64,000 nt of DNA from Advenella mimigardefordensis DPN7. GTDB taxonomy: Bacteria; Pseudomonadota; Gammaproteobacteria; Burkholderiales; Burkholderiaceae_B. The stretch is from NCBI RefSeq assembly GCF_000521505.1, contig NZ_CP003915.1, positions 4,030,001 through 4,094,000 of the forward strand, in the 5' to 3' direction. A program made the translations under genes and the position numbers. The notes below the pieces were generated by a model that had not been told where the DNA came from, did no database searches, and saw only the letters and a program-made list of their open reading frames with translations. How positions within the stretch are numbered: position 1 is the first letter of the stretch; each line of letters starts with the position of its first letter. Below, in pieces: positions 1 to 10,900 of the stretch.

Positions 1-115
1 TGGGGCCGACAATCGTTAGCGCACTTCCCTGCGCTACGGCCAGGTCCACGCCGTGCAGCACAGGCTTGCCGCCATACCCCGCCCGCAAGCCAGATACAAT
101 CAGCGCGGCGCTCAT
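1..115 (-). CDS. LivF-type ABC transporter ATPase, N-terminal fragment
   Basis: Only the first 38 codons are inside the window. They read MSAALIVSGLRAGYGG, then a hydrophobic strand and the beginning of the Walker A loop (IVGP), as in ATP-binding subunits of branched-chain-amino-acid-type importers. The ATG (115-113) overlaps the TGA of the upstream ATPase gene by four bases (ATGA), so the two ATPases are probably translationally coupled. Since the neighbour is LivG-like, this one is inferred to be the LivF partner. The rest lies outside the window. Confidence 0.75.
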   Translation of the reverse strand, partial: MSAALIVSGLRAGYGGKPVLHGVDLAVAQGSALTIVGP

Positions 116-906
116 AGCGTGACTCCAAGATAGGCATCCTGTACCCGACTGTCGACAACCACTTCGGCAAACGTACCCTGGGTCAGCACGGCACCATCTG
201 CCAGCACATAAACGGTGTCGCACAGGGCGGCAATCAGATCCATATTGTGTTCGACAACGGCAAAGGTCTTGCCTTCGCCTCTCAGGTCGCTGATGAATCC
301 AGCCAACTCATTCATCAGGGCCGGATTGACACCAGCCGCAGGTTCATCCAGCAGAATAATGGGGGCATCCAGCATGAGTGCACGACACAGTTCAAGCAGT
401 TTTTTCTGACCTCCCGACAGGCCTCCGGCCGGGCTATCGGCCAGTCGGGTCAGCCTTGTTCGTTCCAGCAGCGCCAGTGCATGCTCAACGGCCTGCTCCT
501 GTGTTTTTCGAATGCTATCGCGCTGTAGAAAAGTACGCCACAGGGCATCGCTTCCCTGGTCGGGCCAGGCCAGCAGCAGGTTTTCAAGCACGGTGAGGCT
601 GTCGAGCTCCCGCGCCAGCTGAAAAGTACGCGCAATACCTGCGCGGGCGCGTTCATGCACAGGAAGCCGGGTAATGTCTCGCTGACCCAGCCAGACACTG
701 CCGTGATCAGGCTCGGCGCTACCGGCCAGAACATTGAACAGCGACGATTTCCCTGCTCCATTCGGCCCGACAATGCCGGTAACCTGGCCGCGTTCGATGT
801 CAAGCGAGATGCCATTTAATACCTGCAATCCACCATAGGACAGCCGGATATCTCTGGCGTACAGCCCTGTCGGATCTTGCGTGCCCCGATGCGCAGTCAC
901 GGTCAC
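112..906 (-). CDS. LivG-type ABC transporter ATP-binding protein
   Basis: This is a cytoplasmic ATPase of 264 residues that would power uptake of a small amphipathic substrate. Walker A is GPNGAGKSS (47-55), the ABC signature is LSGGQ (163-167), Walker B is IILLDEP (183-189) and the H-loop is His220. The segment ARTFQLARELDSLTVLENLL and the motif AAGVNP after Walker B are typical of the LivG branch. The gene overlaps the upstream binding-protein gene and the downstream LivF-like gene by 4 bases each. No LivH/LivM permease genes are visible, so they probably lie beyond the left edge. The substrate is unknown; the monooxygenase in the same operon argues against plain leucine uptake. Confidence 0.88.
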   Translation of the reverse strand: MTVTAHRGTQDPTGLYARDIRLSYGGLQVLNGISLDIERGQVTGIVGPNGAGKSSLFNVLAGSAEPDHGSVWLGQRDITRLPVHERARAGIARTFQLARELDSLTVLENLLLAWPDQGSDALWRTFLQRDSIRKTQEQAVEHALALLERTRLTRLADSPAGGLSGGQKKLLELCRALMLDAPIILLDEPAAGVNPALMNELAGFISDLRGEGKTFAVVEHNMDLIAALCDTVYVLADGAVLTQGTFAEVVVDSRVQDAYLGVTL

Positions 907-2159
907 TCGATCAATCCCTGTTGATGATTGGCACCATCTTTGATAATGAAACGCCCATAGGAACGATGCAACTGGTCCCCTGTCGGCGTAAACTTAAACT
1001 GCGCTCCGGCGCCACTGTAGGAAATCGGCTTGCCGGCGCGAAGGGTTTTGAGTCCATCTACCGGATTTTCTACCACAGTACCCGGACCGTTGACTACATC
1101 CAGAATAGATTTGCTGAAAACAGCAGGATCGGTGCTTCCGGATTTTTCTATCGCCAGCGCGAGCACAGAGACTTCATCCCACATATTGGAAGGGAAAATA
1201 GCCAGCGTATTCTCGGGCGTATTGGTATGCTGCGAGAACGTTTTATAAGCGGTTGATTCTGCGGGTGGAATCGACTGAATATGATTAATGCCTTCAGCTA
1301 CTTCAGCGCCTACATTCTTGATGAATGCGCCTTCAGCGTCCGCTGCCGATGAGTTTGAATAGATTTTGCTGGTAAAACCACTGCGGAAAACTTCGCGGGC
1401 AATAGCAGACAATTCAGGAAGATAGCTCGGCAGGAAAACGGCATCGGGTTCTGTAGAAAAGACCTTTTCCACTTCGGCACGATAGGAAGATTGGCCCGGA
1501 TTGTAATGAACCACATCCACGATCTTGCCGCCCAGTTTACGAAACTCGGTAACAAAAGGATCTACCATGATCGTCCAGGCTGGCGCCTGCTGAACCATTA
1601 CCGAAGCCGTACGAGCCCCGTCTAGATAAGCCGCACGCGCAAACACCCTGCCCCAATCGCTGCCGCGCGCCTGAAACCGCCATACCAGGCCTTTGTTATC
1701 GCCCTGAGTGACCTCGTCACCCGTACCGGTCACCAGCAAGGGCACGCCCCGCTCCAGCGTAAGCGGCTTAACGGCCAATGCCACTGAGCTGCTCCACAAC
1801 CCTGTGATCGCAGACACTTTGCTGACATCCAGCAGCTTGCGGGCAGCAGCCACACCCGCAGTCGGGTTGGTTTCACTATCGGCAACAACGATCTCCAGCT
1901 TGCGCCCGTTCAGAACACCGCCCGCTTCGTTATTAATGAAGTCGGCCGCGCGCTTGGCTGCGTCAGCCATACCTGGCCCATACGCACCACCCGCACCACT
2001 TAATGGTACAAGAACGCCAATCCGAATGGGTGGGGCGGCCTCCTGTGCAACAGCAGGTGCAATGAAGGAGTTGGCTGCAACGCCCGTGAGCGATGCCAAC
2101 ACGAGGCCGGGCAACAGCCGGCGACCATAGCGGAGAAAACGAGACATAAGAGGTGCCAT
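903..2159 (-). CDS. Periplasmic substrate-binding protein, LivK/Peripla_BP_6 family
   Basis: The protein has 418 residues. It starts with a basic, hydrophobic signal peptide ending near residue 38 (AVA-QEA), then IRIGVLVPLSGAGGAYGPG, the usual opening of branched-chain-amino-acid-type receptors, and later NPTAGVAAARKLL. It should capture ligand in the periplasm for the LivFG transporter encoded just downstream. Neither the first ATG nor the one four codons later has a convincing ribosome site, so the start is uncertain. The ligand cannot be read from the sequence. Co-transcription with a flavin monooxygenase and an AhpD-like protein suggests a xenobiotic or sulfur-bearing organic acid (inference). 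Confidence 0.87.
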   Translation of the reverse strand: MAPLMSRFLRYGRRLLPGLVLASLTGVAANSFIAPAVAQEAAPPIRIGVLVPLSGAGGAYGPGMADAAKRAADFINNEAGGVLNGRKLEIVVADSETNPTAGVAAARKLLDVSKVSAITGLWSSSVALAVKPLTLERGVPLLVTGTGDEVTQGDNKGLVWRFQARGSDWGRVFARAAYLDGARTASVMVQQAPAWTIMVDPFVTEFRKLGGKIVDVVHYNPGQSSYRAEVEKVFSTEPDAVFLPSYLPELSAIAREVFRSGFTSKIYSNSSAADAEGAFIKNVGAEVAEGINHIQSIPPAESTAYKTFSQHTNTPENTLAIFPSNMWDEVSVLALAIEKSGSTDPAVFSKSILDVVNGPGTVVENPVDGLKTLRAGKPISYSGAGAQFKFTPTGDQLHRSYGRFIIKDGANHQQGLIE

Positions 2160-2185
2160 GATATGAAAATTACAATTGAAATGGA

Positions 2186-2731
2186 TCAGACGGGATGAGC
2201 CGCAGTACTGCTTTCGCCAATCTGCAAAGCCTGGTTGAAGCGGTTAAAGAATCCGCAAAGAGAAATGCGCAAGGTCAATTCAACAATCTGTGCTTCGGTA
2301 AACTCCCGACGCAAACGATCAAACAACGCCTCAGGAATGCGTTCGGCCGCCTGAGTGACGGCGATGGCATAATCTACTACGAGTTGATCGGTTTCGGTCA
2401 GCTGACCCTTAGCCGTGCCATCAATCAGCGCCTGTGGGTCGTCTATGGTCAACCCTTCAACCTGCAAGCGAGGATTGTGATTTTCGACGCAGTAAAGGCA
2501 ACGATTCAGTTGTGATACCACAACGATGGCCAGCTCAACATAGCGGGACGGTATATTTTGTTGTTGCTTCAGCGTCAGCAACATATCAAACAGATTTTCG
2601 GCGGCGGGCTGCACATGAGACAGTACCTGAAACTGATCTGCAAAATGTGCGCCGTTGCCGGTATAGCGCGGAAAAAGCGCCTGAAGCGCGGGGCTCAGTT
2701 CCCCAACGGGACGTTCTGAAATACGGGGCAT
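2186..2731 (-). CDS. Carboxymuconolactone decarboxylase / AhpD-like protein
   Basis: A small all-helical protein (181 residues from the chosen ATG) with the motif CLYCVENH, giving Cys78, Cys81 and His85, the CxxCxxxH redox and proton-relay signature of the AhpD/CMD superfamily. Members act as alkylhydroperoxidases or uncharacterised peroxidase-related enzymes. The ATG at 2731 is preceded by GGAAGAG at a good distance; a TTG six codons upstream is a poorer start. It sits 21 bases after a flavin monooxygenase gene, a pairing seen in operons for oxidative breakdown of organic sulfur or nitrogen compounds, where it may detoxify peroxide or handle a product. Exact function unknown. Confidence 0.8.
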   Translation of the reverse strand: MPRISERPVGELSPALQALFPRYTGNGAHFADQFQVLSHVQPAAENLFDMLLTLKQQQNIPSRYVELAIVVVSQLNRCLYCVENHNPRLQVEGLTIDDPQALIDGTAKGQLTETDQLVVDYAIAVTQAAERIPEALFDRLRREFTEAQIVELTLRISLCGFFNRFNQALQIGESSTAAHPV

Positions 2732-2752
2732 AGTGTTATTCTCTTCCAAAAA

Positions 2753-4096
2753 TCAAAGGGATACCGTGCTGCGATACGGGCCTGTCGAAAGCAGTTTCTG
2801 ACGAAGCACGCCATCGGCATATTGCCGTTTGTATGCGCCTCGGCGCTGTAATTCGGGTACCAGATAATCCACAATATTGCGAAACGTACGCGGCATTTCA
2901 ATGTATGCCAGATTAAATCCGTCAAGACCGGTGTCATTAACCCAGGCTTGCAGTTCATCTGCCACTTCATTGGCATCGCCCACCACAACCGGGCCTCTGC
3001 CGCCAAGCGCAACAAATTCCAGTGCATCGCGCAAAGTCCAGGTTCGCGATGGGTCCAGTTTGCTGAACGACGCCAGCGCCGACTGTCCGGCGTTCGTATC
3101 AACATAGACCAATTCATCATCCAGGTTGTAGCGGGACAGATCAATACCCGTCCAACCCGAAAGCAGTGTGCGGGCACCCGCGAGGTCTGCCCGCGCCAGA
3201 TACGCCTGGTGTTGCTGGCGGGCAAGCGCCGAGGTCTCTTCAACAATCACAGTGAACATGGCGAATATCCGGACATCATCACGGCCACGTCCTGCTGCCT
3301 GCAACTGCGATTCCAATTGCGCGACACTGCGCCTGACGCCCTCCCGTGTTGGTGCGCCCACAAAGACGCATTCGGCATGGCGAGCCGCAAACTGACCACC
3401 GCGCTGCGAGCCGCCTGCCTGGAAAATCAGCGGCGTACGCTGTGGTGAGGGTTCGCACTGGAAAATACCGTGAGAGCGAAAATACCGCCCGTCATGATTA
3501 ACGGTATGTATCCTGGCCGCGTCAGCATACGTCCCTGCCTGTGCGTCACGCAGAACAGCGGCTTCATCCCAACTGCTTTCCCAGAATCGATAGCATAAAT
3601 CCAGATACTCATCGGCGCGATCGTAGCGTTCATCATGGTCAAGCAGGCTCTCCTGCCCTAAACTACGCGCGCCGCTCTCCAGATAAGAGGTAACGACATT
3701 CCAGGCCACCCGCCCCTTAGTCAGATGATCCAGGGTGGTAAACCGGCGTGCCAGCAAATACGGCGGATCGTAGGCCACCGATGCCGTCACGCCAAACCCA
3801 AGGTGACGGGTGGCGTGCGCCATTAGCGGAATCAGCGGAAATGGGTCGTTCATGGGAGTTTGTGCAGCGCTGGTCAATGCGCTCACAGCCGAGCCGCCAT
3901 CAACATCGTACACGCCGGTCACATCGCCCAAAAACAGCGTATCGAACAGGCCCCGCTCCAGCAGCTTTGCAAGATCTACCCAGTATTGGGCATTGAGATA
4001 ATCAGACGACGTATCTTCAGGGTTGGTCCACTGGCCAGGCGCCAGATGACCGACACAGTTCATCAGAAACGCGTTCAGGCGTATTTCTTTTGTCAT
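2753..4096 (-). CDS. LLM-class flavin-dependent monooxygenase (NtaA/SnaA/DszA type)
   Basis: This is a luciferase-like FMNH2-dependent monooxygenase of 447 residues from MTKEIRLNAF; the frame extends nine codons further upstream without a better start. Diagnostic stretches include TTLDHLTKGRVAWNVVTSY, which lines the flavin pocket in NtaA/SnaA/DszA enzymes, and the C-terminal GFNLAYIEMPRTFRNIVDYL. The family needs a separate flavin reductase, and none is visible nearby. It is the first gene of the operon with the CMD protein and the ABC importer, so the imported compound is probably its substrate. A second enzyme of the same class is at 54856-56181, but the two are clearly diverged. Confidence 0.85.
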   Translation of the reverse strand: MTKEIRLNAFLMNCVGHLAPGQWTNPEDTSSDYLNAQYWVDLAKLLERGLFDTLFLGDVTGVYDVDGGSAVSALTSAAQTPMNDPFPLIPLMAHATRHLGFGVTASVAYDPPYLLARRFTTLDHLTKGRVAWNVVTSYLESGARSLGQESLLDHDERYDRADEYLDLCYRFWESSWDEAAVLRDAQAGTYADAARIHTVNHDGRYFRSHGIFQCEPSPQRTPLIFQAGGSQRGGQFAARHAECVFVGAPTREGVRRSVAQLESQLQAAGRGRDDVRIFAMFTVIVEETSALARQQHQAYLARADLAGARTLLSGWTGIDLSRYNLDDELVYVDTNAGQSALASFSKLDPSRTWTLRDALEFVALGGRGPVVVGDANEVADELQAWVNDTGLDGFNLAYIEMPRTFRNIVDYLVPELQRRGAYKRQYADGVLRQKLLSTGPYRSTVSL

Positions 4097-4354
4097 TACA
4101 CAGCCGGAATTCAGATACAGCAAACCAAGTAGTCTATGCCTTGCTGTCCTGATTCACCAATACCGTCTGAATATATCTATATAACTGATGAAACTATGAA
4201 TGGATTTTTAAATAACTAATTGTGGATAACTGAACAAAAAAACAGAAAACACGTACCCGACTCTTCACTGCACTTGTTTAAGTGGGTTAAAGCGAATGTT
4301 AATCTTATTCTGCAAACAGATATCAACAAAATTTAACCCCTCATCTAAGGTTGT

Positions 4355-4394
4355 ATAGATCTGATATTTTCACCAATGAAAATATCAGATCTAT
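4355..4394. repeat. Perfect 18-bp inverted repeat with 4-base loop
   Basis: In the 394-base gap between the monooxygenase gene and the immunity gene, the arms ATAGATCTGATATTTTCA (4355-4372) and their exact reverse complement (4377-4394) enclose the loop CCAA. No run of T follows on either strand, so it is not a classical intrinsic terminator. It could still end or stabilise the long T6SS effector transcript arriving from the right, or bind a dimeric regulator. The rest of the gap is AT-rich and I see no gene in it. Confidence 0.8.
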
Positions 4395-4490
4395 CCTCTT
4401 ATCTTGAGCGCGTTCGGTATGCAAAGCACGCGTTAAATATAGAAATATTCACGCTCAGCATCTCATTTATGCAATCCCTCTTCAGGACTC

Positions 4491-4916
4491 CTACACATCA
4501 ATGAACGTTTCGTAAAATGCTGCCCTGTCTTTTGAAAAAACAATAAGTATCTTACCCTCCGGAATTCGTTTTTTTGCATAGCCACCAAGACACAGCCCCA
4601 ATTTTCTGAATAGTAGATACGCTTCCCCAATGCCGGAAACGGGTTCCTCCAGAGCGCATAGTTTTTCGAACCCCCCTTTTTCAAAAACAGAAATGCCATT
4701 AATAACAGGCTTCCCTTTTTTAAGGATAGAAATGGCCGCCAATTGCCCTCCATCTGGGTACTCTAAAATGCAATCTGCGCGAGTTTCCTCCATTGTTTTC
4801 GTGTAGTCATCATAATATTCCTCATCCGCCGGACCCGAAACTTGAGCCACCTGCTCTTGTGTCATTCCGAATTTGAATTCGTTTACCTTTTCAAAGGATT
4901 GAATCATATATTCCAT
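4491..4916 (-). CDS. Putative immunity protein for the VgrG-RHS toxin
   Basis: A small cytoplasmic acidic protein (141 residues from MEYMIQSF) with no signal peptide or membrane segment. The opening resembles small FGMTxxEV...GxP-type domains, but I cannot assign a family. The GGGAG at 4926-4930 sits well for the ATG at 4916; an ATG at 4925 inside the toxin stop region is also possible. Its gene directly follows the stop codon of the toxin gene and is AT-rich like the toxin tip, unlike the RHS body. Position, size and composition are those of a cognate immunity gene, which would neutralise the C-terminal toxin in kin cells. Function inferred from context only. Confidence 0.65.
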   Translation of the reverse strand: MEYMIQSFEKVNEFKFGMTQEQVAQVSGPADEEYYDDYTKTMEETRADCILEYPDGGQLAAISILKKGKPVINGISVFEKGGFEKLCALEEPVSGIGEAYLLFRKLGLCLGGYAKKRIPEGKILIVFSKDRAAFYETFIDV

Positions 4917-4918
4917 TA

Positions 4919-7900
4919 TCAACATACTCCCGGCCTGTCGTTTAAACGATCTTTCAATTCCTGATTTTGTTCACTCGTTATGTTACCCTGCCTTTGATGC
5001 TCGTCCAGCATATGCATAACGTCTTCGTCATATTTCCCTGGAAATTTTTTATTTAAATCATCAATATCCGTAGCAATTGCCTTGTCCCACTGTTTATTCA
5101 ATATAAAGTTGCGCTGGGTATTTCGAGCATTCCTTGCTCTCCTGCTGCCCCCCGTCGTAGCCATTGACCGGTGATCAGCCTTTTCCATCCAGAATGCAGG
5201 ACCTCTACCTCTGCTAGGCGCACCTTCCAGCCCCTTGTATGAAGCGTAAGCCGGCACGTGATTGACCTCGCCACCCATGCCTTTATAATAATTATTGCGA
5301 ATCGAATTCCAGGTACTGCGTAAAATCTCCTTCATCAATCCGAAAGGATCAATCCAGTTCGCAGTATTCGGCGCATAGGTATAGAAATTCGAATCCCCGA
5401 ATAACCCTATCGGATCCTGCTGAATGAACCGGCCGATATCCGGATCATAATACCGAAACCGATTGTAGTGCAGCCCTGATTCCCGGTCATAATATTGGCC
5501 CTGATAGCACAGGTTATTTTGCCCGCCGGCTACCCCAGCGTCTCCACCGATCGAGTCCAGCTGTTTGCCGAGTGCCGAATATCTCCCCTCCCAGACAATA
5601 TGTCCATTGTCATCGGTGAGCAGTTGCGGCGTACCGATGTGGTCGCACTGGTAATGGCTGACCGATAAATGATTCCGGCCTTCTGCAATCGTATTGTCGG
5701 CACTGTACTGATACTGAATCAGGGGTACAAAACTATTTTCTTCGTACAGATAGTGGGTTTTATCAACAGCATCACCTACTGTGCTTTCTTCAAAAGCCAG
5801 ATGATGACCATCCCAGCCATAGAACGTGACTGCTGCGCCCGATGTCTCCTGCTGATTTACCTTTCCTATCCGCCGATCAAAGGTATCGTAAATGTATTCA
5901 GCCTCAGAGACATGCTTACTGTTCAGATCGGTATTGACCGTTTTCCTTAAACGACCAAATTCATCCCATTCGAACTCCTGCAGCGAGTCAGGCTTGCGCT
6001 TGCGAATCAGGTTGCCTTGAGCATCATATTCAAAATGCATGCCAGCACAGCGTTTCAGAATATTCCCTAACACCTTCGAAACGTTTTTGGGAAAGGTATT
6101 GGCTGGTTTTGAACGTTCCGTTTTGTCCCTATCCACCAAATTACTGGCAGGGTCAAATGCAAAGAGCTCAGTCTCATTAAAAGCGGTAGCGGACACCAGC
6201 CGGTCCAGCGCATCATAGCGGTATGTCGTTGTACCGTGTCTGGAATCCTCAATAGCGACCAGCGAACCATCCAGACCGTAGGCGTATTGACGCGAACGCA
6301 GGTTTGTTCGGTTGCCTTGTGCAAGGTTCAGCTTTTGTTCTTTCACCCTGCCCATAACATCATAGTTCGTAACGGCAAGAAGTGAATTTGACTGCCGCTT
6401 GCGTACTGCGCGATGACTGTTGTCCCGTTCAAAAGACAGCACTTCCTGATCGTCCAGCAATATGCCGTGAACGTGCCCTGCACCATACCGCAGCCAACTG
6501 ACTTTTTCTCCGCTGGGACGGCGGGTCGTAAGTCGATTGGACAGCTCGTCAAATTCGTTTTCCCAGACATATTCGCGATTTTGTCCGAACGCGTTGTATA
6601 TATGGGTCTCCCGAATGGGATTGTTCAATACGTCATATTCAAAGTGCTGATCACAATATTCGTTGTGTGCCCTGATGATTCTATTGGAGATATCGTATTC
6701 AAAGCTGTCCACCAGGTGGCCGGCACGACGTTTGAGCAATTGTCCCATCACGTCATATTCAAAGTGCGTTTCCCGGTCTGCATCCTCCATGGAAAAGAGC
6801 AGGCCAGTAGGCTTATCATAGTTGTATTTTTTTACCTTTCCGTCGAATCCGACAGTACGAATCAGCCGGTCTACCGGATCAAACTGAAAGGTAAACTGTG
6901 CGCCATTTTCATCTTGCAGGCTGGCCAGGCGTCCCTTTTTATCATAGTTGTAATGAAAATCCTGCTTGAGCGGATCTGTTTTTCTGGCCAGCCGGCCGGC
7001 CCCATCATACGCATAGACGGTCAGATTATCTATGGGATCGATAAACGACAATAACCGACCCTCTTCATCAAAATCCAGTGTCAGGACACTTCCGTCCGGA
7101 CGCCGCACTTCATTGATAAAGCCGTAGCGGTTGTATTCATAGGATTCTGCATTGCCGCAAGGATCGGTTTGTTTGACCGTGCGTCCCAGCAAATCATATT
7201 CCCAGCGCCGGGTTTTATTTGAACAGTCCGAGTACCGAATGAGCAGACCCGCCGGATTGTAGGACAAAGTACTCACCCCACCGGCGGGGTTGACCGACTG
7301 AATCAACAGACCTTCGGCTGTGTACTGGAATTCGGAAGTATGACCCTTGGGGTCAGTCTCTCGAATCATATTGCCGAACTGGTCGTAGTCACGCGTCCAG
7401 ATATTACCACCGGGATCTACTATTTTCGTAATCTGGCTGTATTGATCATATTCCCAGCCAACCGTAGTATGGTCAGCGCGCGTCAGTTTCAGGATATTAT
7501 CGAATTCGTCATATTCATATTTTTCGAATGAGTCGTCCGGATAACGAACTTCAACAATATTATGAAATTCGTCTCGTATCCTGGACTGACGCGTACCATC
7601 AGCAAAGTCAATATGAATGATGTAGTTATGGGCGTCAAAGGTATAAACGGTAGTGGCGCTCAGTGCATCGGTCACATAGGTTTTTGATTCGCTCTCGTCC
7701 CATCGGAAGCGAAGCAGGTTGCTGCCGTCATCTCTGTACTCGCGAACACATTTAGCTTGCGGGTGATCGCCGTCCCATTCCAGATTGATGCCGCGCCCGG
7801 TTTTATCGCTATAGCGAGTGATCAGATGATTCTGATAAGCGTAGGTATGAGTGCGCTCATATTGATCAACAGCTGCAACAAGATCATGCGCCTCGTCGTA

Positions 7901-10900
7901 CTGGTACCGGGCAAGTGTACGCCGTAACGGCGTTCCATCATCTCCGGTTACCTCGTGCCATATTGTTGTGATTCGACCGTGTGCGTCGTGATCAAGGTGC
8001 ACTGTCTGGATCGCGGTTTCCACACGAACAAGAAAGCCGTTCTCTGCGTCATAAATCAGTTGTGCCTGATTGCCGGCCCTGTCGGCAATCGTTTTCAGAC
8101 GAAATACATCGCCGCTACGCTCAAACGTCTCGGTGCGTTGGTATTTCTGGCTCACCTCAAGCGTGTCAACATCTGGCCGCCGCCAGATCAATTCTTCGGT
8201 TCTGTCGTACCATTCCTGCCCAGGTTCAAGTTCAATCACAGAAACCGCGCGGCCGACTTCCGAAATATACTCATACCCACCTGTTTCCAAAGGCAAAACC
8301 ACAAGGGTAAAGGCAGTGATCCATCGCGGCCCCAGCTCGCCCTGACCATCTTTCGCAGTCATATTGGAACGGTAGGTGCGATTCCATTCAAGCGGAAATA
8401 CACCAGGAAGAACAAAGTCCAGATGACTGAACCGCTCATCACCCACATCCAGACCAATGGACCCGCCAACACGCCCACGACATTCCTTGCAATCGGCATG
8501 CGGTTTTTTGGGGTCTCCCTTATTCCCCGCCCTATGTCTCCCGCCTTTCCCCCCACGCGGTCCCCTCCCGCCGCCCGCGGCGCGGTGTTTGCCTTTATAT
8601 CCAGACCGGCCGCCTGCGCCCATGGTCTTGATTTTAAAACCCTTATCCAGTTCCAGGCCGGTAATGGACAGGCTGGCCAGGCCCATTTTCTGGTCGCTTG
8701 AACCCATTTGAATGCTGGCGCCATAGATCCCGACATTCGCCAATTGCATGGTGCCGCCCATACCATAAAAGGCCAGGTCGGCGATATTTCTGTCCGTTTT
8801 AGCGCCGCTGACCATCACATCGCTCATCGCATCCAGATTGAGCTTCAGAATATACTTGTCTTCACGATTGACGGTGTTATTGTCCAGCATCACCGCCGCT
8901 TCCAGATTTGCGGGGCTTTCTTTTTCAATGTCCGTGGGCGTCTGAATGATACCGGGGCCGGTGGACTGGATATCCAGCGAGCCCCCTGCGTTAATATTAA
9001 TGTCCTGTTTGGTTGATTCCTTGTACAGGCTGGGCGTTTCAAGTGTGATATCGGCCGCTTCCAGCTCGGAGCTTGAGGTCACATTTGTGGTTTCGTCTGC
9101 ACTGACGGTTTCAGTAACGGTGCCATTCACCGTTTCTACGTCCTGCGTCGTGGTATTTACATGCAAGCCCAGCAACTGGTGCGAGGCGGCGCCGCTAACG
9201 GTATGGCTGTGCGCACCGGTAATGGTTTCGTCCACGCCGTCGCTCAGGGTCTGTTCCAGGTTGCCGCCCACACTATCGTCCAGCGATGCTTGTACAGTCC
9301 GGTTGTGATTGGACTGATACGACTTGACCGCGCCCGAGGCCATCGTAATGCTGGACGTACTGTGAGCGGTGTGCGAACGCAAGCCACCAATCGATGACAC
9401 CGCGTTACCCACTACATCGTGCTGCTGATTGTTTTTGACATGCGTATTCATGTCTTTTTCCGCAACCATAGACAGCAACTCATTGCCCTGGCTGTCTTCA
9501 AACAGCATTTTATTCGCGTTCTCCGGGGTGCCATTCTTGGTACGCGTCAGAAAGCCGCTTTGAGTCGCGTTCTCGGGCAACGACACCGGCGGCATGTTGC
9601 TGGCGTTGTATACGCGCCCCACGGCAATGGGTCGATCCACGTCTCCATTAATAAAGTCCACTACCACTTCTTCGCGTACCCGGGGAATTTGCACGCCCCC
9701 AAAACCGCCGCCCGCCCAGGGGCTGGAGACCCGCAGCCAGCATGAACTGTTTTCGTCCATGGCACCCTGACGATCCCAGTGGAACTGGACTTTGATGCGT
9801 CCATATTTGTCTGTCCAGATTTCCTGACCGTCCGGCCCCACCACGGTCGCGGTTTGCGGACCACTCATCCGGGGCGCGGGCGTGCTGCGCGGTGCCCTGA
9901 ACTGCACCGATGCCGGTATATGCTGTGAGCGAATCACAAATGTCGCATTTTCCTGAACGCCGCCTGCGCTGGCATAGGACGGATCACGAAAGTCATATTC
10001 GGCGCGCAGGATCAGATAAGACTTATTCTCTTCACTGTTTGGATAATATTTCAGGGAGAAGGTGTAGCCGGGCGCCAGATTGCGCACATTGCTCACTGCC
10101 CATGCCTGTTCCTGCAGGCACTGCATAGATTCCAGATGGACGCGGGCATAATGGTCCGAATCGGCAGAATCAACATACCCACCCATTGGATCGTACCAGT
10201 CCAGATCCAGCCCCTGGGTATTCTGGTTTTTCACCCAGCGTCGGGCGCTCATCTCCGCCTGCGGTTTCTGGAAGTCGTAGTCCATGGTGGAGTACGTGGT
10301 GGGCGTCAGTTCACCGGCAATCTGCCAATCACGAATGTATTCTTCCAGCGGCACGGAACGTGTGTCGTCCGGGTAAAAGGGGATGTCGGGCATGACCGGC
10401 AAGGGTGCATGTGAGTGCGCATCGTCCATCAATACCAGTACGTGCTGGTCTTTTTCATGTCGAAACCAGTAGTAAATGCCTTCATGCTCCATCAGCCGGC
10501 TGATGAAATTGAAATCACTTTCCTGAAACTGAACGCTGTAACCCCATTTGCGATATTGCCCCACCAGGCGATTCTCTATCGGATAATCGTAGGCCTGCAA
10601 AACCTGAGTAATAATCTGTACCGCCGTCTGATCCTGGAAGATGCGGTTGTCGGTCACCTGGGTCGAATACCATAGCCACGGACGAACCGTAGCCTCATAA
10701 ATATAATACCGCCGCGTTTGCGTTTCACGATGCACTAACTTGAATGCAGTGATCACGCCATGCATATAGCGTGGCGCGGCGCTGGTTTCTACCTCCAGTG
10801 ATATCGTTTTGCCCAGCAGGTCTTCCAGCACCAGTCCGGGGCTGTCGGACACAAATTCAACAGTCCATTCAAACAGGTCAGATAGCTGCTCGTGACCTTT

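Noticed and set aside
7955..8701. 248-codon open frame on the plus strand inside the VgrG-RHS gene
   Set aside because: It lies wholly antisense to a clear RHS coding region, has no ribosome site and no recognisable domain; long antisense frames are common opposite repetitive genes.
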